This document shows positions 24,277 through 32,711 of a DNA stretch of 56,657 nucleotides, piece by piece. Made by a program: the position numbers and the translations under genes. Source of the stretch: Actinomycetes bacterium (GTDB lineage Bacteria > Actinomycetota > Acidimicrobiia > Acidimicrobiales > JAAEMS01); assembly GCA_024225275.1 (NCBI GenBank), contig JAAEMS010000270.1, positions 1 to 56,657 on the forward strand. The letters run 5' to 3'. The notes beneath the pieces are model-generated. The model saw nothing but the letters and a program-made list of their open reading frames with translations, ran no database searches and was not told the origin of the DNA. Numbering within the stretch: position 1 is the stretch's first letter; each line of letters begins with the position of its first letter.

Positions 24277-25400
24277 GACCGGTTCAGCTCGATGTTGAGG
24301 CCACCGACGGCCTGGCCCGTACCGGCCGCATGCATCTGCCCCCCCGCCTGGGCGGCGGTCACGGGGAGGTATCGGGATTGGTGGAGACCCCGACCTTCAT
24401 GCCGGTGGGCACCCGGGCGGCGGTGAAGCACCTCACCTCGGCCGATCTCGACGAGCTCGGAGCCGAGATCGTGTTGGGCAACACCTATCACCTGATGCTC
24501 CGGCCCGGCGTCGACGTGGTCGAGAAGATGGGAGGCTTGGGTACCTTCCAGAGCTGGCCCCGACACACCCTGACCGACTCCGGCGGCTACCAGATCCTGT
24601 CGCTCGAACCGAAGATCACCGAGGAAGGGGCCACCTTCTTCTCGACCTACGACGGCGACAAGGTCTTCCTGTCGCCCGAGAAGGCGGTCGAGGTCCAGCA
24701 GGCCATCGGCGCCGACATCCAGATGGTGCTCGACATCTGTTCGCCCCTGCCCTCTTCCGAGCCGGTGATCAGGGATGCCATGGAGCAGACCCTGCGGTGG
24801 GCCGAACGGGCCCGGGCCGTCCACACCTGTCCCGACCAGGCCTTGTTCGGCATCGTCCAGGGTGGGGTCGACCTGCCGATGCGTGTCGAGAGCGCCCAGC
24901 GCACCGTGGAGATCGGCTTCGACGGGTACGGCATCGGGGGGCTCAGCGTGGGGGAGGAGCGCGACCAGATGCTCCCGGCCATCGCCGCGGCCACCGAGCA
25001 CCTGCCCGCCGACCGGCCCCGCTACGTCATGGGCCTCGGCGATCCGGCCGGTCTGCTGGGTGCCGTGGCCAACGGCGCCGACATCTTCGACTGTGTGCTG
25101 CCCACCCGGCTGGCCCGCCACGGAACCGCCCTGACCAGTGAAGGTCGTCTGAACCTCAAGAACGCCCGGTTCGCCACCGCCGACGAGCCCCTCGACGCCA
25201 GCTGCCCCCATCCGGCCAGCCAACGTTGGTCGCGGGCCTACGTCCGTCACCTGCTCGTGACCAAGGAACCGACCGCGGCCCGAATCCTGACCCTGCACAA
25301 CCTGGCCTGGCTGTTCCACCTGGTCAGCCGCATGCGCGACGCCATCCGAGCCGGAACCTTCGACGCCCTGCGGCGCGAGGTACTGGACGTCTGGGGATAG
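24273..25400 (+). CDS. tgt: queuine/preQ1 tRNA-guanine transglycosylase
   Basis: 375-residue TIM-barrel enzyme that exchanges guanine-34 of certain tRNAs for preQ1. Catalytic aspartates are visible in LTDSGGYQILSL and in FDCVLPTRLARHG. The C-terminal zinc site is altered: canonical Tgt has C-x-C-x2-C plus His, whereas here the segment reads DASCPHPASQRWSRAY, keeping the first Cys but with His and Ser at the other two places; the later His in LTLHNLAW remains. The rest is conventional. It is coupled to queA by ATGA overlap. Confidence 0.93.
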   Translation: MRPVQLDVEATDGLARTGRMHLPPRLGGGHGEVSGLVETPTFMPVGTRAAVKHLTSADLDELGAEIVLGNTYHLMLRPGVDVVEKMGGLGTFQSWPRHTLTDSGGYQILSLEPKITEEGATFFSTYDGDKVFLSPEKAVEVQQAIGADIQMVLDICSPLPSSEPVIRDAMEQTLRWAERARAVHTCPDQALFGIVQGGVDLPMRVESAQRTVEIGFDGYGIGGLSVGEERDQMLPAIAAATEHLPADRPRYVMGLGDPAGLLGAVANGADIFDCVLPTRLARHGTALTSEGRLNLKNARFATADEPLDASCPHPASQRWSRAYVRHLLVTKEPTAARILTLHNLAWLFHLVSRMRDAIRAGTFDALRREVLDVWG

Positions 25401-25403
25401 CCT
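25398..25403 (+). promoter_or_regulatory. -10 element (TAGCCT) overlapping the tgt stop
   Basis: TAGCCT shares its TAG with the tgt stop codon and could start a yajC-secDF message with a leader of about 45 nt. A second possible site, TATCGA near 25438, is weaker. Confidence 0.35.
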
Positions 25404-25455
25404 GCTGGGGCCGCGCCGCGGCATCACCTCCGACCCGTATCGAAGATCCCCGCAC

Positions 25456-25839
25456 ATGGCCCAGATTCTGATCCTCGTTCTGCCCTTCCTCGTGATGTGG
25501 TGGTTCCTCATTCGTCCCCAACGGCAGCGTATGGCTGAGCATCGTGAGTTCATGGCCAATGTGGGTGAGGGCGACGACATCGTGACCGCGTCGGGCATCT
25601 ACGGAACCGTGGTCGACTCCGACGCCGAGAGCCTCTACGTCGAGATCGCCGACGGAGTCGAGATCCGTTTGTCGCGTGGTGCAGTCGGCGAGATCATCGA
25701 GATCGACGAGGACGAGGACGAGGATCCTCTCCACGAGGAGCTCGTCGACCTCGACACTGGATTGGACGACACTGGGTTGGATGACGCTGGGTTGGACGGC
25801 GACGACGACGCTCCGATCGATGGCGAGGACGAGCAGTGA
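25456..25839 (+). CDS. yajC: preprotein translocase subunit YajC
   Basis: 127 residues. A single N-terminal membrane helix (about 2-20, ending RPQRQR) is followed by the YajC domain (VGEGDDIVTASGIYGTVVDSD). The last 45 residues are an extreme acidic tail that includes three copies of a five-residue unit, (T/A)GLD(D/G), from a 15-bp tandem repeat at 25756-25800. YajC associates with SecDF. Its stop overlaps the secD GTG (GTGA). Confidence 0.93.
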   Translation: MAQILILVLPFLVMWWFLIRPQRQRMAEHREFMANVGEGDDIVTASGIYGTVVDSDAESLYVEIADGVEIRLSRGAVGEIIEIDEDEDEDPLHEELVDLDTGLDDTGLDDAGLDGDDDAPIDGEDEQ

Positions 25840-27314
25840 GCAGTCTGCGCACCTCGTTCATCGGCATCGTCGTCATCACGATCGCCGGGCTCATCTACAC
25901 GTTCGCGGCAGGGAACGAACCCCTCTTGGGTCTCGATCTCCAGGGCGGTGTCTCGGTGGTGCTCCAGCCCACCGAGGAGGCCTCCGGCGAGGAGCTCGAC
26001 CAGTCAATCGAGATCATGCGTCGCCGGGTCGACGCCATTGGTGTGGCCGAACCCGAGATCACCCGTCAGGGCGACACCATCCTGGTCCAGCTCCCGGGCG
26101 TCGACGACCAGCAGCGGGCCCTCGAGTTGGTGGGTCAGACCGCTGAGCTGAGGTTCCGGCCGGTACTCGGCTGTGTGGCCGACGGGGCCGAACCTCTCAC
26201 CTCCCCTGAACAGCAAGATCCCGAGGCCACCGTGATCCTGCCCGGCCGCGACGGCGAGACCGGGTGCGACGGCGTCGCTCTGCCCCACTACCGTCTCGGC
26301 CCGTCCCTGCTCACGGGAGACACGCTGAGCGGTGCCAGCGCCACCCAGCAGGGCCTGACCTGGGTGGTGAACCCCGTCTTCCACCCAGGGGCCGACGGGA
26401 TCGACCAGTTCAACTCGGCCGCCGCCCGCTGCCACGTGGGTGCCCCAGATCCCCTGGTCTGTCCCACCGGGCGTCTGTCGATAGTGCTCGACGGCACGGT
26501 CGTCATCGCCCCGAGCATCAAATTACCCAGCTTCGGGCGCGACGGCATCGCGATCAGCGGCGGCTTCGACCAGGAAGAAGCTCAGGACGTGGCCCTAGTG
26601 CTGCGGTTCGGGGCCCTGCCCATCGAGCTCGAGACCCAGCAGGTCCAGACCGTGTCGGCCACTCTGGGCCGCGATTCCCTCCAGGCCGGCATCGTTGCCG
26701 GCTTGGTCGGTTTGGCGCTGGTTGCCCTCTACATGTGCTGGTACTACCGCTTGCTCGGCGTGGTGGCCGTGCTCAGCCTGGCCGTCTCCTTCGGCCTGCT
26801 GTGGACGATCATCTCGTGGTTGGGCGAGGCACAAGGCCTGGCCCTGACCCTGGCCGGAGTGACCGGCCTGGTCGTGTCGATCGGTGTCTCGGTCGATTCG
26901 AACGTGGTGTACTTCGAGGACCTCAAGGAGGACGTCGGTTCCGGTCGGCCCCTGTTCTCGGCCGTCGACCTCTCGTTCGGCCGGGCCTTCAGCACGATCG
27001 TGAAGGCCGACGTGGCCTCCCTGATCGGTGCCCTGGTTCTGTACGTCCTGACCGTCGGCCCCGTGAAGGGCTTTGCTCTGTACCTGGGCCTCGCCACCGT
27101 GCTCGACCTGGTGGCCTCCTACTTCTTCATGCGGCCGGCGGTCATGCTGTTGGGCCGGTCCGGGCTGGCCGAGCGCAAGCCCTCGATGGTCGGGGTGCCT
27201 CCGGTCGGTTCGCTGATCGACGACCGGACCGCCACCGTCGAAGCGGATGACGAAGGCGAGGCGGCTGGCCCAGCCGAGAATGCCGGTGCCGTCGACGAAG
27301 GAGCCTCGTCATGA
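25836..27314 (+). CDS. secD: protein translocase subunit SecD
   Basis: 492-residue RND-family membrane protein that uses the proton gradient to pull exported proteins from SecYEG. It has an N-terminal helix with LGLDLQGGVSVVL (motif D1), a large extracytoplasmic P1 region (about 40-270) and six-helix C-terminal block with GVTGLVVSIGVSVDSNVVYFEDLKE. An acidic tail closes the protein. It is coupled to yajC (GTGA) and secF (ATGA). Confidence 0.95.
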   Translation: MSSLRTSFIGIVVITIAGLIYTFAAGNEPLLGLDLQGGVSVVLQPTEEASGEELDQSIEIMRRRVDAIGVAEPEITRQGDTILVQLPGVDDQQRALELVGQTAELRFRPVLGCVADGAEPLTSPEQQDPEATVILPGRDGETGCDGVALPHYRLGPSLLTGDTLSGASATQQGLTWVVNPVFHPGADGIDQFNSAAARCHVGAPDPLVCPTGRLSIVLDGTVVIAPSIKLPSFGRDGIAISGGFDQEEAQDVALVLRFGALPIELETQQVQTVSATLGRDSLQAGIVAGLVGLALVALYMCWYYRLLGVVAVLSLAVSFGLLWTIISWLGEAQGLALTLAGVTGLVVSIGVSVDSNVVYFEDLKEDVGSGRPLFSAVDLSFGRAFSTIVKADVASLIGALVLYVLTVGPVKGFALYLGLATVLDLVASYFFMRPAVMLLGRSGLAERKPSMVGVPPVGSLIDDRTATVEADDEGEAAGPAENAGAVDEGASS

Positions 27315-28459
27315 ATGTCCTCAGACGGCTCTACGGCGGCCGGGCCGACTTCGATTTCGTCTCCGCATGGAAGCGGGGTGCCGCGGTTTCGGCCGTTCTG
27401 TTCCTGATTGCCACCGGCAGTCTCCTGATCCGGGGTCTCGAGCTCGGAATCGACTTCGAGGGGGGTGGAGTTTGGGAGGTTCCGGCCGAGACGGCCAGCA
27501 TCGAGTCGACCCGCGACGCCCTGCGGCCCTTCGGGTTGGCCAACGCACGAATCCAGGAAGTCACCGACGGCACCGGCGACCGCCTCTTGCGGGTTCGGGC
27601 CGGTATCGATTCCATCGACGACAGCCCCGAGATCGCCACCGCCCTGGCCGAGACGGCAGGCGTGGACGTGAACGAGGTCAACATCCAGACGGTGGGGCCG
27701 TCCTGGGGTGACGAGATCACCGCTGAGGCCCGCAATGCGCTGATCTGGTTCTTCCTCCTGATCGCCGCCTACATCTCGCTCCGGCTCGAATGGAAGATGG
27801 CGGTTGCAGCACTGGTGGCCGTGGTCCACGACATCGCCATATCGGTGGGCTTCTACTCGGTCTTCCAGATCGAGGTCACCCCGGCCACGGTGATTGCCTT
27901 CCTCACCATCCTCGGTTACTCGCTCTACGACACGATCGTTGTGTTCGACAAGGTGCGATCAAACACGCCCCTGGTGTCCACCGCCAACCGGCTCACCTAT
28001 CGCGGCATGGTCAACATGTCGGAGAACCAGGTCATCATGCGATCGGTCAACACCACGATCACGTCGGTGCTGCCCATTGTCAGCCTCCTGGTGATCGGTT
28101 CGGTCATCCTGGGCGCGGCCACCCTCCAGGAGTTCTCGATCGCCCTGATCATCGGCCTGGTGAGCGGCACCTACTCGTCGATCTTCGTGGCTGCTCCGGT
28201 GCTGGCCTGGCTCAAGGAGAGCGAAGAGGTCTACGCAGACGTCCGCGAACGTCTGCGGTCGCGCCTGGGAAAGGAGCCCAACGATTCGGTGGGCGCCGCC
28301 GAGCGCCCCATGACCGCTGACCGGGCCCCGTCGCGTCCGGCACGCGCCACCCGCCCCCAGGCCAAGTCCCGGGAGGCGAGCGCGGCCACCAAGGCACCCC
28401 CGCCCGGCTACCAGCGCAGCCACCCGCCGCGACCCCGCAAGAAGGGCAAGCGCCGCTGA
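27311..28459 (+). CDS. secF: protein translocase subunit SecF
   Basis: 382-residue partner of SecD. The motif LGIDFEGGGVWEV near the N-terminus and the transmembrane block with FLTILGYSLYDTIVVFDKVR and SVNTTITSVLPI identify it. The last 75 residues are a basic, Pro/Arg/Lys-rich cytoplasmic tail (ending RPRKKGKRR), longer than usual, which may contact the ribosome or membrane surface. It starts within the secD stop. Confidence 0.95.
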   Translation: MNVLRRLYGGRADFDFVSAWKRGAAVSAVLFLIATGSLLIRGLELGIDFEGGGVWEVPAETASIESTRDALRPFGLANARIQEVTDGTGDRLLRVRAGIDSIDDSPEIATALAETAGVDVNEVNIQTVGPSWGDEITAEARNALIWFFLLIAAYISLRLEWKMAVAALVAVVHDIAISVGFYSVFQIEVTPATVIAFLTILGYSLYDTIVVFDKVRSNTPLVSTANRLTYRGMVNMSENQVIMRSVNTTITSVLPIVSLLVIGSVILGAATLQEFSIALIIGLVSGTYSSIFVAAPVLAWLKESEEVYADVRERLRSRLGKEPNDSVGAAERPMTADRAPSRPARATRPQAKSREASAATKAPPPGYQRSHPPRPRKKGKRR

Positions 28460-28474
28460 CCCTGGGGTCGGCGG

Positions 28475-28480
28475 TACCGT
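28475..28480 (+). promoter_or_regulatory. -10 element (TACCGT) before the apt mini-ORF
   Basis: TACCGT, 6 nt, then the ATG of the mini-ORF at 28487. The mini-ORF, not apt, would be the leaderless cistron. Confidence 0.5.
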
Positions 28481-28486
28481 TGGAGC

Positions 28487-28525
28487 ATGAGCCGCACGGG
28501 GCAGAGCCCGAAGGCGAGAACATGA
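28487..28525 (+). CDS. mini-ORF of the MSRT family (MSRTGQSPKART) before apt
   Basis: Twelve codons with a TGA (28523-28525) that overlaps the apt ATG (ATGA, 28522-28525). Its DNA and peptide resemble the repeat unit before nusB (MSRTARSPKASRKQ) and the ORF after pyrC (MSRTTRSSKA). The ATG follows a TACCGT box by 6 nt. Translation of it would deliver ribosomes to apt. Confidence 0.55.
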   Translation: MSRTGQSPKART

Positions 28526-29073
28526 ACATGGGGGTCACGAACGCTCACGAGAAGCCGGATCCGGCGCTCTTGGTTCGCGACGTTCCCGACTTCCCTCGGC
28601 CTGGCGTCGTGTTCAAGGACATCACACCCTTGCTGGCCGCTCCGGGGGCGTTGGCCCAGGTTGTCGACGACTTGGCCGCCCTCGCCGTTCGTCTCGAGGT
28701 TGACCTCATTGCCGGCGTCGAGGCCCGCGGTTTCCTGTTTGGTGCTCCCGTCGCCGTCGCGGCCGAATCCGGGTTCGTGCCCATCCGCAAACCCGGCAAG
28801 CTCCCGTCGGCCACCCTGGGGGTCGACTACGCCCTCGAGTACGGCACCGACCGCCTCGAGTTGCACGTCGATGGGGTGGAGGCCGGGCATCGCGTCCTCC
28901 TGGTCGACGACGTCCTGGCTACCGGAGGCACCGCCGCGGCATCGATCCAGCTCCTCGGTCAGGCCGGTGCCGAGGTCGTGGGCGCTGCCTTCGTGCTCGA
29001 GATCGAGGGTCTGGGCGGCCGCTCCGCCCTCGACGTCCCGGTCCACGTCGTCCTCGGCGCCGGAGCGAGCTGA
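28522..29073 (+). CDS. apt: adenine phosphoribosyltransferase
   Basis: 183-residue purine salvage enzyme (adenine + PRPP to AMP). The PRPP-binding motif VLLVDDVLATGGTA is at about residues 129-142, and DFPRPGVVFKDITPLL and GVEARGFLFG are the other signatures. The frame stays open upstream to a TTG at 28480, but that start would run through the mini-ORF in another frame and ignores the ATGA overlap. The downstream ATG at 28522 is preferred. apt-rel adjacency matches M. tuberculosis Rv2584c-Rv2583c. Confidence 0.93.
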   Translation: MNMGVTNAHEKPDPALLVRDVPDFPRPGVVFKDITPLLAAPGALAQVVDDLAALAVRLEVDLIAGVEARGFLFGAPVAVAAESGFVPIRKPGKLPSATLGVDYALEYGTDRLELHVDGVEAGHRVLLVDDVLATGGTAAASIQLLGQAGAEVVGAAFVLEIEGLGGRSALDVPVHVVLGAGAS

Positions 29074-31343
29074 TGCCCACCGTCGACCGGGTCCTGCCCT
29101 GGCGCCGTGAGCAGGTGCTCACGGCCACTGAGCTCGAGCCGCTGGTGGCCCGATTCCAGGGGCGCGACAAACGCGACAAGGCCCGCTACATCACCCGCGC
29201 CTACCAGATGGCGGCCGAGGCCCACGAGGGGCAGCGCCGCAAGTCGGGCGAGGCCTATATCCACCATCCGGTGGCCGTGGCCCGCGTGGTGGCCGAGCTC
29301 GGTCTCGATGAAGTCACCATTGCCGCCGCCCTTCTCCATGACTCGGTCGAGGACACCGGTATCACCCTCGACGACCTGACCCGTGAGTTCGACGATGACC
29401 TGGCCGCCATCGTCGATGGTGTCACCAAGCTCGATCGGATCAAGTTCGACACCAAGGAGGCCCAGCAGGCGGGCACGATGCGCAAGATGCTGGTGGCAAT
29501 GGCCAAAGACATCCGCGTCCTGATCATCAAGCTCGCCGACCGGCTCCACAATCTGCGCACGATCGCGGGCATGCCCGAGTGGAAGCAGGCTCGGGCCGCC
29601 CAGGAGACCCTCGACGTCTACGCCCCGCTGGCCCACCGGCTGGGCATGCAGGAGATGAAGACCCAGCTCGAGGACCTGAGTTTCGCCGCCCTCCACCCCA
29701 AGCGCTACAGCGAGATCGACTTGATGGTCTCGACTCGGGCCCCAGACCGCGAGCTGTACCTGACCCAGGTGCTCGAGGAGGTCCGGACTCGTATGGACGA
29801 GACCCGGGTCAACGCCGAGGTCACAGGACGCGAGAAACACTACTGGTCCATCTACGAGAAGATGGTCGTCAAGGGTCGCAGCTTCGAGGACATGTACGAC
29901 CTGGTGGGCATCCGGGTCGTCGTCGACAGCGTGCGAGACTGTTATGCCGCGCTGGGCGCCATTCACGCCACCTGGAAGCCGGTCCAGGGGCGGTTCAAGG
30001 ACTATGTGGCGATGCCCAAGTTCAACCTCTACCAGTCGTTGCACACGACGGTGGTGGGGCCCCAGGGCAAGCCGCTGGAGATCCAGATCCGCACCCGCGA
30101 GATGCACAACCGAGCCGAGCACGGGGTGGCCGCCCACTACTCGTACAAGGACGAGACCAACGGTCAGAAGGGCCAGAAAGGCCAGAGGAATGGCGGGCCC
30201 CGCACCACCAAGCCCAACGGCGAGTTGCCGTGGCTCACCCAGATGGTCGACTGGCAGTCCGAGGTCTCCGACCCCTCAGAGTTCATGGCCAACCTGAAGG
30301 TCGACCTCGAACAGGACGAGGTCTTCGTGTTCACACCCCAAGGAGACATCCTGACCCTGCCGGCCGAGGCCACACCGGTCGACTTCGCCTACAGCATCCA
30401 CACCGAGGTCGGTCAGGCCTGTGTGGGGGCCCGGGTCAATGGCCGGCTGGTGCCCCTCACCGCCACCCTCCAGTCAGGCGACTCGGTCGAAGTCATCACC
30501 TCGAGCGCCCAGGGGGCCGGACCCTCGCGCGACTGGCTCGAGTTCGTGGCCACACCCAAGGCCCGCAACAAGATTCGTCAGTGGTTCAGCCGCGAGCGAC
30601 GCGACGACGCCATCGCCACCGGTCACGACGACCTCATCCGGGCCATGCGCCGCCGCGGCCTGCCGGTCTCGCGGATCGGGAACCAGCTGCTGGGCGAGAT
30701 CGCCGAGGAGCTCAACTACACCGACATCGAGTCACTGCACCAGGCCGTCGGCGAGCACCATGTGTCGGCCCAGTCGGTCACCGGCCGCATCGAAAAGGCC
30801 CTCTCTGACGTCAGCCCCGACAGTGAGGACAACCTGCCCACCACCGCTCGTCGTCCCCGGAAACGGCGTACCGATCCTGAGCGGCCATCCGTTGGTGTGC
30901 ACGTGGAGGGACTCGACGATGTCCTCATCCGTCTGGCCAAGTGCTGCACGCCGGTGCCGGGCGACGAGATCATGGGCTTCGTCACCCGGGGTCGCGGGGT
31001 GTCGGTCCACCGCGACGACTGCGCCAACGCCGTTTCCCTGGCCACAGCCCAGGGTCAACGACTCGTCGAAGTCGAGTGGGATTCTGATCTCTCGGGTCAG
31101 TTTGTGGCCTCGATCGAGGTGAAAGCCCTCGACCGGGCCGGCCTGCTCATGGACATCAGCCAGTCGCTGTCGGACCACGGGGTCAACATCCTGGCGTGCT
31201 CCACCCGCACCGGCTCGGACCGCATCGCCCGCCTCGACTTCGAGCTCGAGCTCGGCGATCCCTCGCAGGCCGACTCGGTGGTTCGGGTCGTACGCCGCAT
31301 CGACTCCGTCTACGACGCCTACCGGGTCCTGCCCGGTCAGTAG
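29073..31343 (+). CDS. rel: bifunctional (p)ppGpp synthetase/hydrolase (RelA/SpoT family)
   Basis: 756-residue stringent-response enzyme. The HD hydrolase domain (about 35-190) retains YIHHPVAVA and LLHDSVEDT. The synthetase domain (about 230-350) has GREKHYWSIYEKM and the RFKDYVAMPK motif, the R-x-K-D form found in bifunctional enzymes. A TGS domain (EVFVFTPQGDILTLP), a zinc-finger/CC region and a C-terminal ACT domain follow. A Gln/Lys-rich low-complexity insert lies at about residues 363-385. The start overlaps the apt stop (TGATG). Confidence 0.95.
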   Translation: MPTVDRVLPWRREQVLTATELEPLVARFQGRDKRDKARYITRAYQMAAEAHEGQRRKSGEAYIHHPVAVARVVAELGLDEVTIAAALLHDSVEDTGITLDDLTREFDDDLAAIVDGVTKLDRIKFDTKEAQQAGTMRKMLVAMAKDIRVLIIKLADRLHNLRTIAGMPEWKQARAAQETLDVYAPLAHRLGMQEMKTQLEDLSFAALHPKRYSEIDLMVSTRAPDRELYLTQVLEEVRTRMDETRVNAEVTGREKHYWSIYEKMVVKGRSFEDMYDLVGIRVVVDSVRDCYAALGAIHATWKPVQGRFKDYVAMPKFNLYQSLHTTVVGPQGKPLEIQIRTREMHNRAEHGVAAHYSYKDETNGQKGQKGQRNGGPRTTKPNGELPWLTQMVDWQSEVSDPSEFMANLKVDLEQDEVFVFTPQGDILTLPAEATPVDFAYSIHTEVGQACVGARVNGRLVPLTATLQSGDSVEVITSSAQGAGPSRDWLEFVATPKARNKIRQWFSRERRDDAIATGHDDLIRAMRRRGLPVSRIGNQLLGEIAEELNYTDIESLHQAVGEHHVSAQSVTGRIEKALSDVSPDSEDNLPTTARRPRKRRTDPERPSVGVHVEGLDDVLIRLAKCCTPVPGDEIMGFVTRGRGVSVHRDDCANAVSLATAQGQRLVEVEWDSDLSGQFVASIEVKALDRAGLLMDISQSLSDHGVNILACSTRTGSDRIARLDFELELGDPSQADSVVRVVRRIDSVYDAYRVLPGQ

Positions 31344-31387
31344 CCCATCAGTACACGAAATCCACCGGCAACGAGCTCTGGGGTCGG

Positions 31388-31393
31388 TACCCT
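31388..31393 (+). promoter_or_regulatory. -10 element (TACCCT) of hisS
   Basis: TACCCT, 9 nt, then the hisS ATG at 31403. Confidence 0.45.
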
Positions 31394-31402
31394 TCCGGGG
31401 CG

Positions 31403-32692
31403 ATGTCCTCCCCGAAGTTTCAGGCCCCTCCTGGCACCCACGACGTGCTGGCTCCCGAGTCCGACCGTTGGCAACACCTGGTCGCCCTCTTCGCCCAGCA
31501 CGCGGCCCGTGCCGGCTTCGGCCTGCTCCAGACCCCCATGTTCGAGGACATCGGGGTGTTCCAGCGGATGGGCGAAGGTACCGACGTCGTCCGCAAGGAG
31601 ATGTACGAGTTCGAAGACCGCGCCGGCCGCCACCTGGCCTTGCGGCCCGAGGGCACCGCGTCGGTGGTTCGGGCGTTCAACCAGCACCACCCGATCGTGC
31701 CCTGGAAGGCCTGGTACGTCACCCCGTGTTTCCGGTACGAGAAGAGTCAGGCCGGGCGTTATCGCCAGCACCACCAGCTGGGCTGCGAGATTCTGGGCAC
31801 GTCCGATCCCGACGCCGACGTCGAAGTCATCGTGTTCCTGCGCGACTTCTACGCGGCCCTGGGCTTGGAGCGGGTCGATTTGGTCATCAACTCGATGGGC
31901 CTGGTCGAGGACCGTCAGCGCTATGTCGAGGTCTTGCGCACCTGGCTCACCGAGAGGATCGGTGATCTGGCCGACGATGACCGCGAGAACGCTCAACGCC
32001 ACCCCATGCGGGTCCTCGACAGCAAGCGGCGCCAGACCCGCGAGATAACTTCCTCGGCGCCCAAGCTGGCCGACTCTCTCAGCGGCGACGCCATCGCCCA
32101 CTTCGACCGAGTCCAGAGCGGGCTGGCCAGCCAGGGCATTCCCTTCGTGGTCGACCAGCGCCTCGTGCGGGGTCTCGACTACTACAACCACACCACCTTC
32201 GAGTTCCAGGCCGGTGCCCTCGACGCGGCCCAGAACACCATCGGTGGCGGTGGCCGCTACGACGGGCTGGCCGAGTCGCTCGGTGGCAAGTCGGCACCAG
32301 GAGTCGGGTTCGGGTCGGGCATCGAGCGGATCCTGCTGGCCTGCGACGCCGAGGAGACCTTCACCGGCCCCGACACCCGGCTCGACGTATTCGTGATCGA
32401 CACCACTGGGGGCACCGAAGCCCGTGACCTGGTGATCGAGCTCCGGCGCGCCGGCGTGCGGGCCGATCGGGCCTTCGATCAGAAGTCGATGAAGGCCCAG
32501 ATGAAGAACGCCGACCGCTCGGGCGCCATTGTGGGGCTGATCGTCGGTCCCGACGAACGCGACGCCGGCTCGGTGGCCTTCCGCGAGCTCCGCAACCGCG
32601 ACAGCGAGCAGGTGACCATCGACCGTCGCGAGGTGGTTGGCTCCGTCCTTTCCCATCTCGGCACCGCCCGAGACTCCTTTCTGTCCCCCTGA
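31403..32692 (+). CDS. hisS: histidine--tRNA ligase
   Basis: 429-residue class II synthetase. Motif 1 is at the N-terminus (PPGTHDVLAPES), motif 2 is FRYEKSQAGRYRQHHQLGCE, the histidine-specific segment is LVRGLDYYNHTTFEF, and motif 3 is GVGFGSGIERILLA. A C-terminal anticodon-binding domain (about 335-425) follows. Longer frames upstream overlap rel and are rejected; TACCCT lies 9 nt before the ATG. It pairs with aspS as in mycobacteria. Confidence 0.96.
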   Translation: MSSPKFQAPPGTHDVLAPESDRWQHLVALFAQHAARAGFGLLQTPMFEDIGVFQRMGEGTDVVRKEMYEFEDRAGRHLALRPEGTASVVRAFNQHHPIVPWKAWYVTPCFRYEKSQAGRYRQHHQLGCEILGTSDPDADVEVIVFLRDFYAALGLERVDLVINSMGLVEDRQRYVEVLRTWLTERIGDLADDDRENAQRHPMRVLDSKRRQTREITSSAPKLADSLSGDAIAHFDRVQSGLASQGIPFVVDQRLVRGLDYYNHTTFEFQAGALDAAQNTIGGGGRYDGLAESLGGKSAPGVGFGSGIERILLACDAEETFTGPDTRLDVFVIDTTGGTEARDLVIELRRAGVRADRAFDQKSMKAQMKNADRSGAIVGLIVGPDERDAGSVAFRELRNRDSEQVTIDRREVVGSVLSHLGTARDSFLSP

Positions 32693-32711
32693 ATCCGAAC
32701 GAGGCTGAACC

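Noticed and set aside
28480..28521. N-terminal extension of Apt from a TTG at 28480
   Set aside because: It would run out of frame through the mini-ORF, and its residues do not resemble Apt; the ATG at 28522 fits the overlap and the family.
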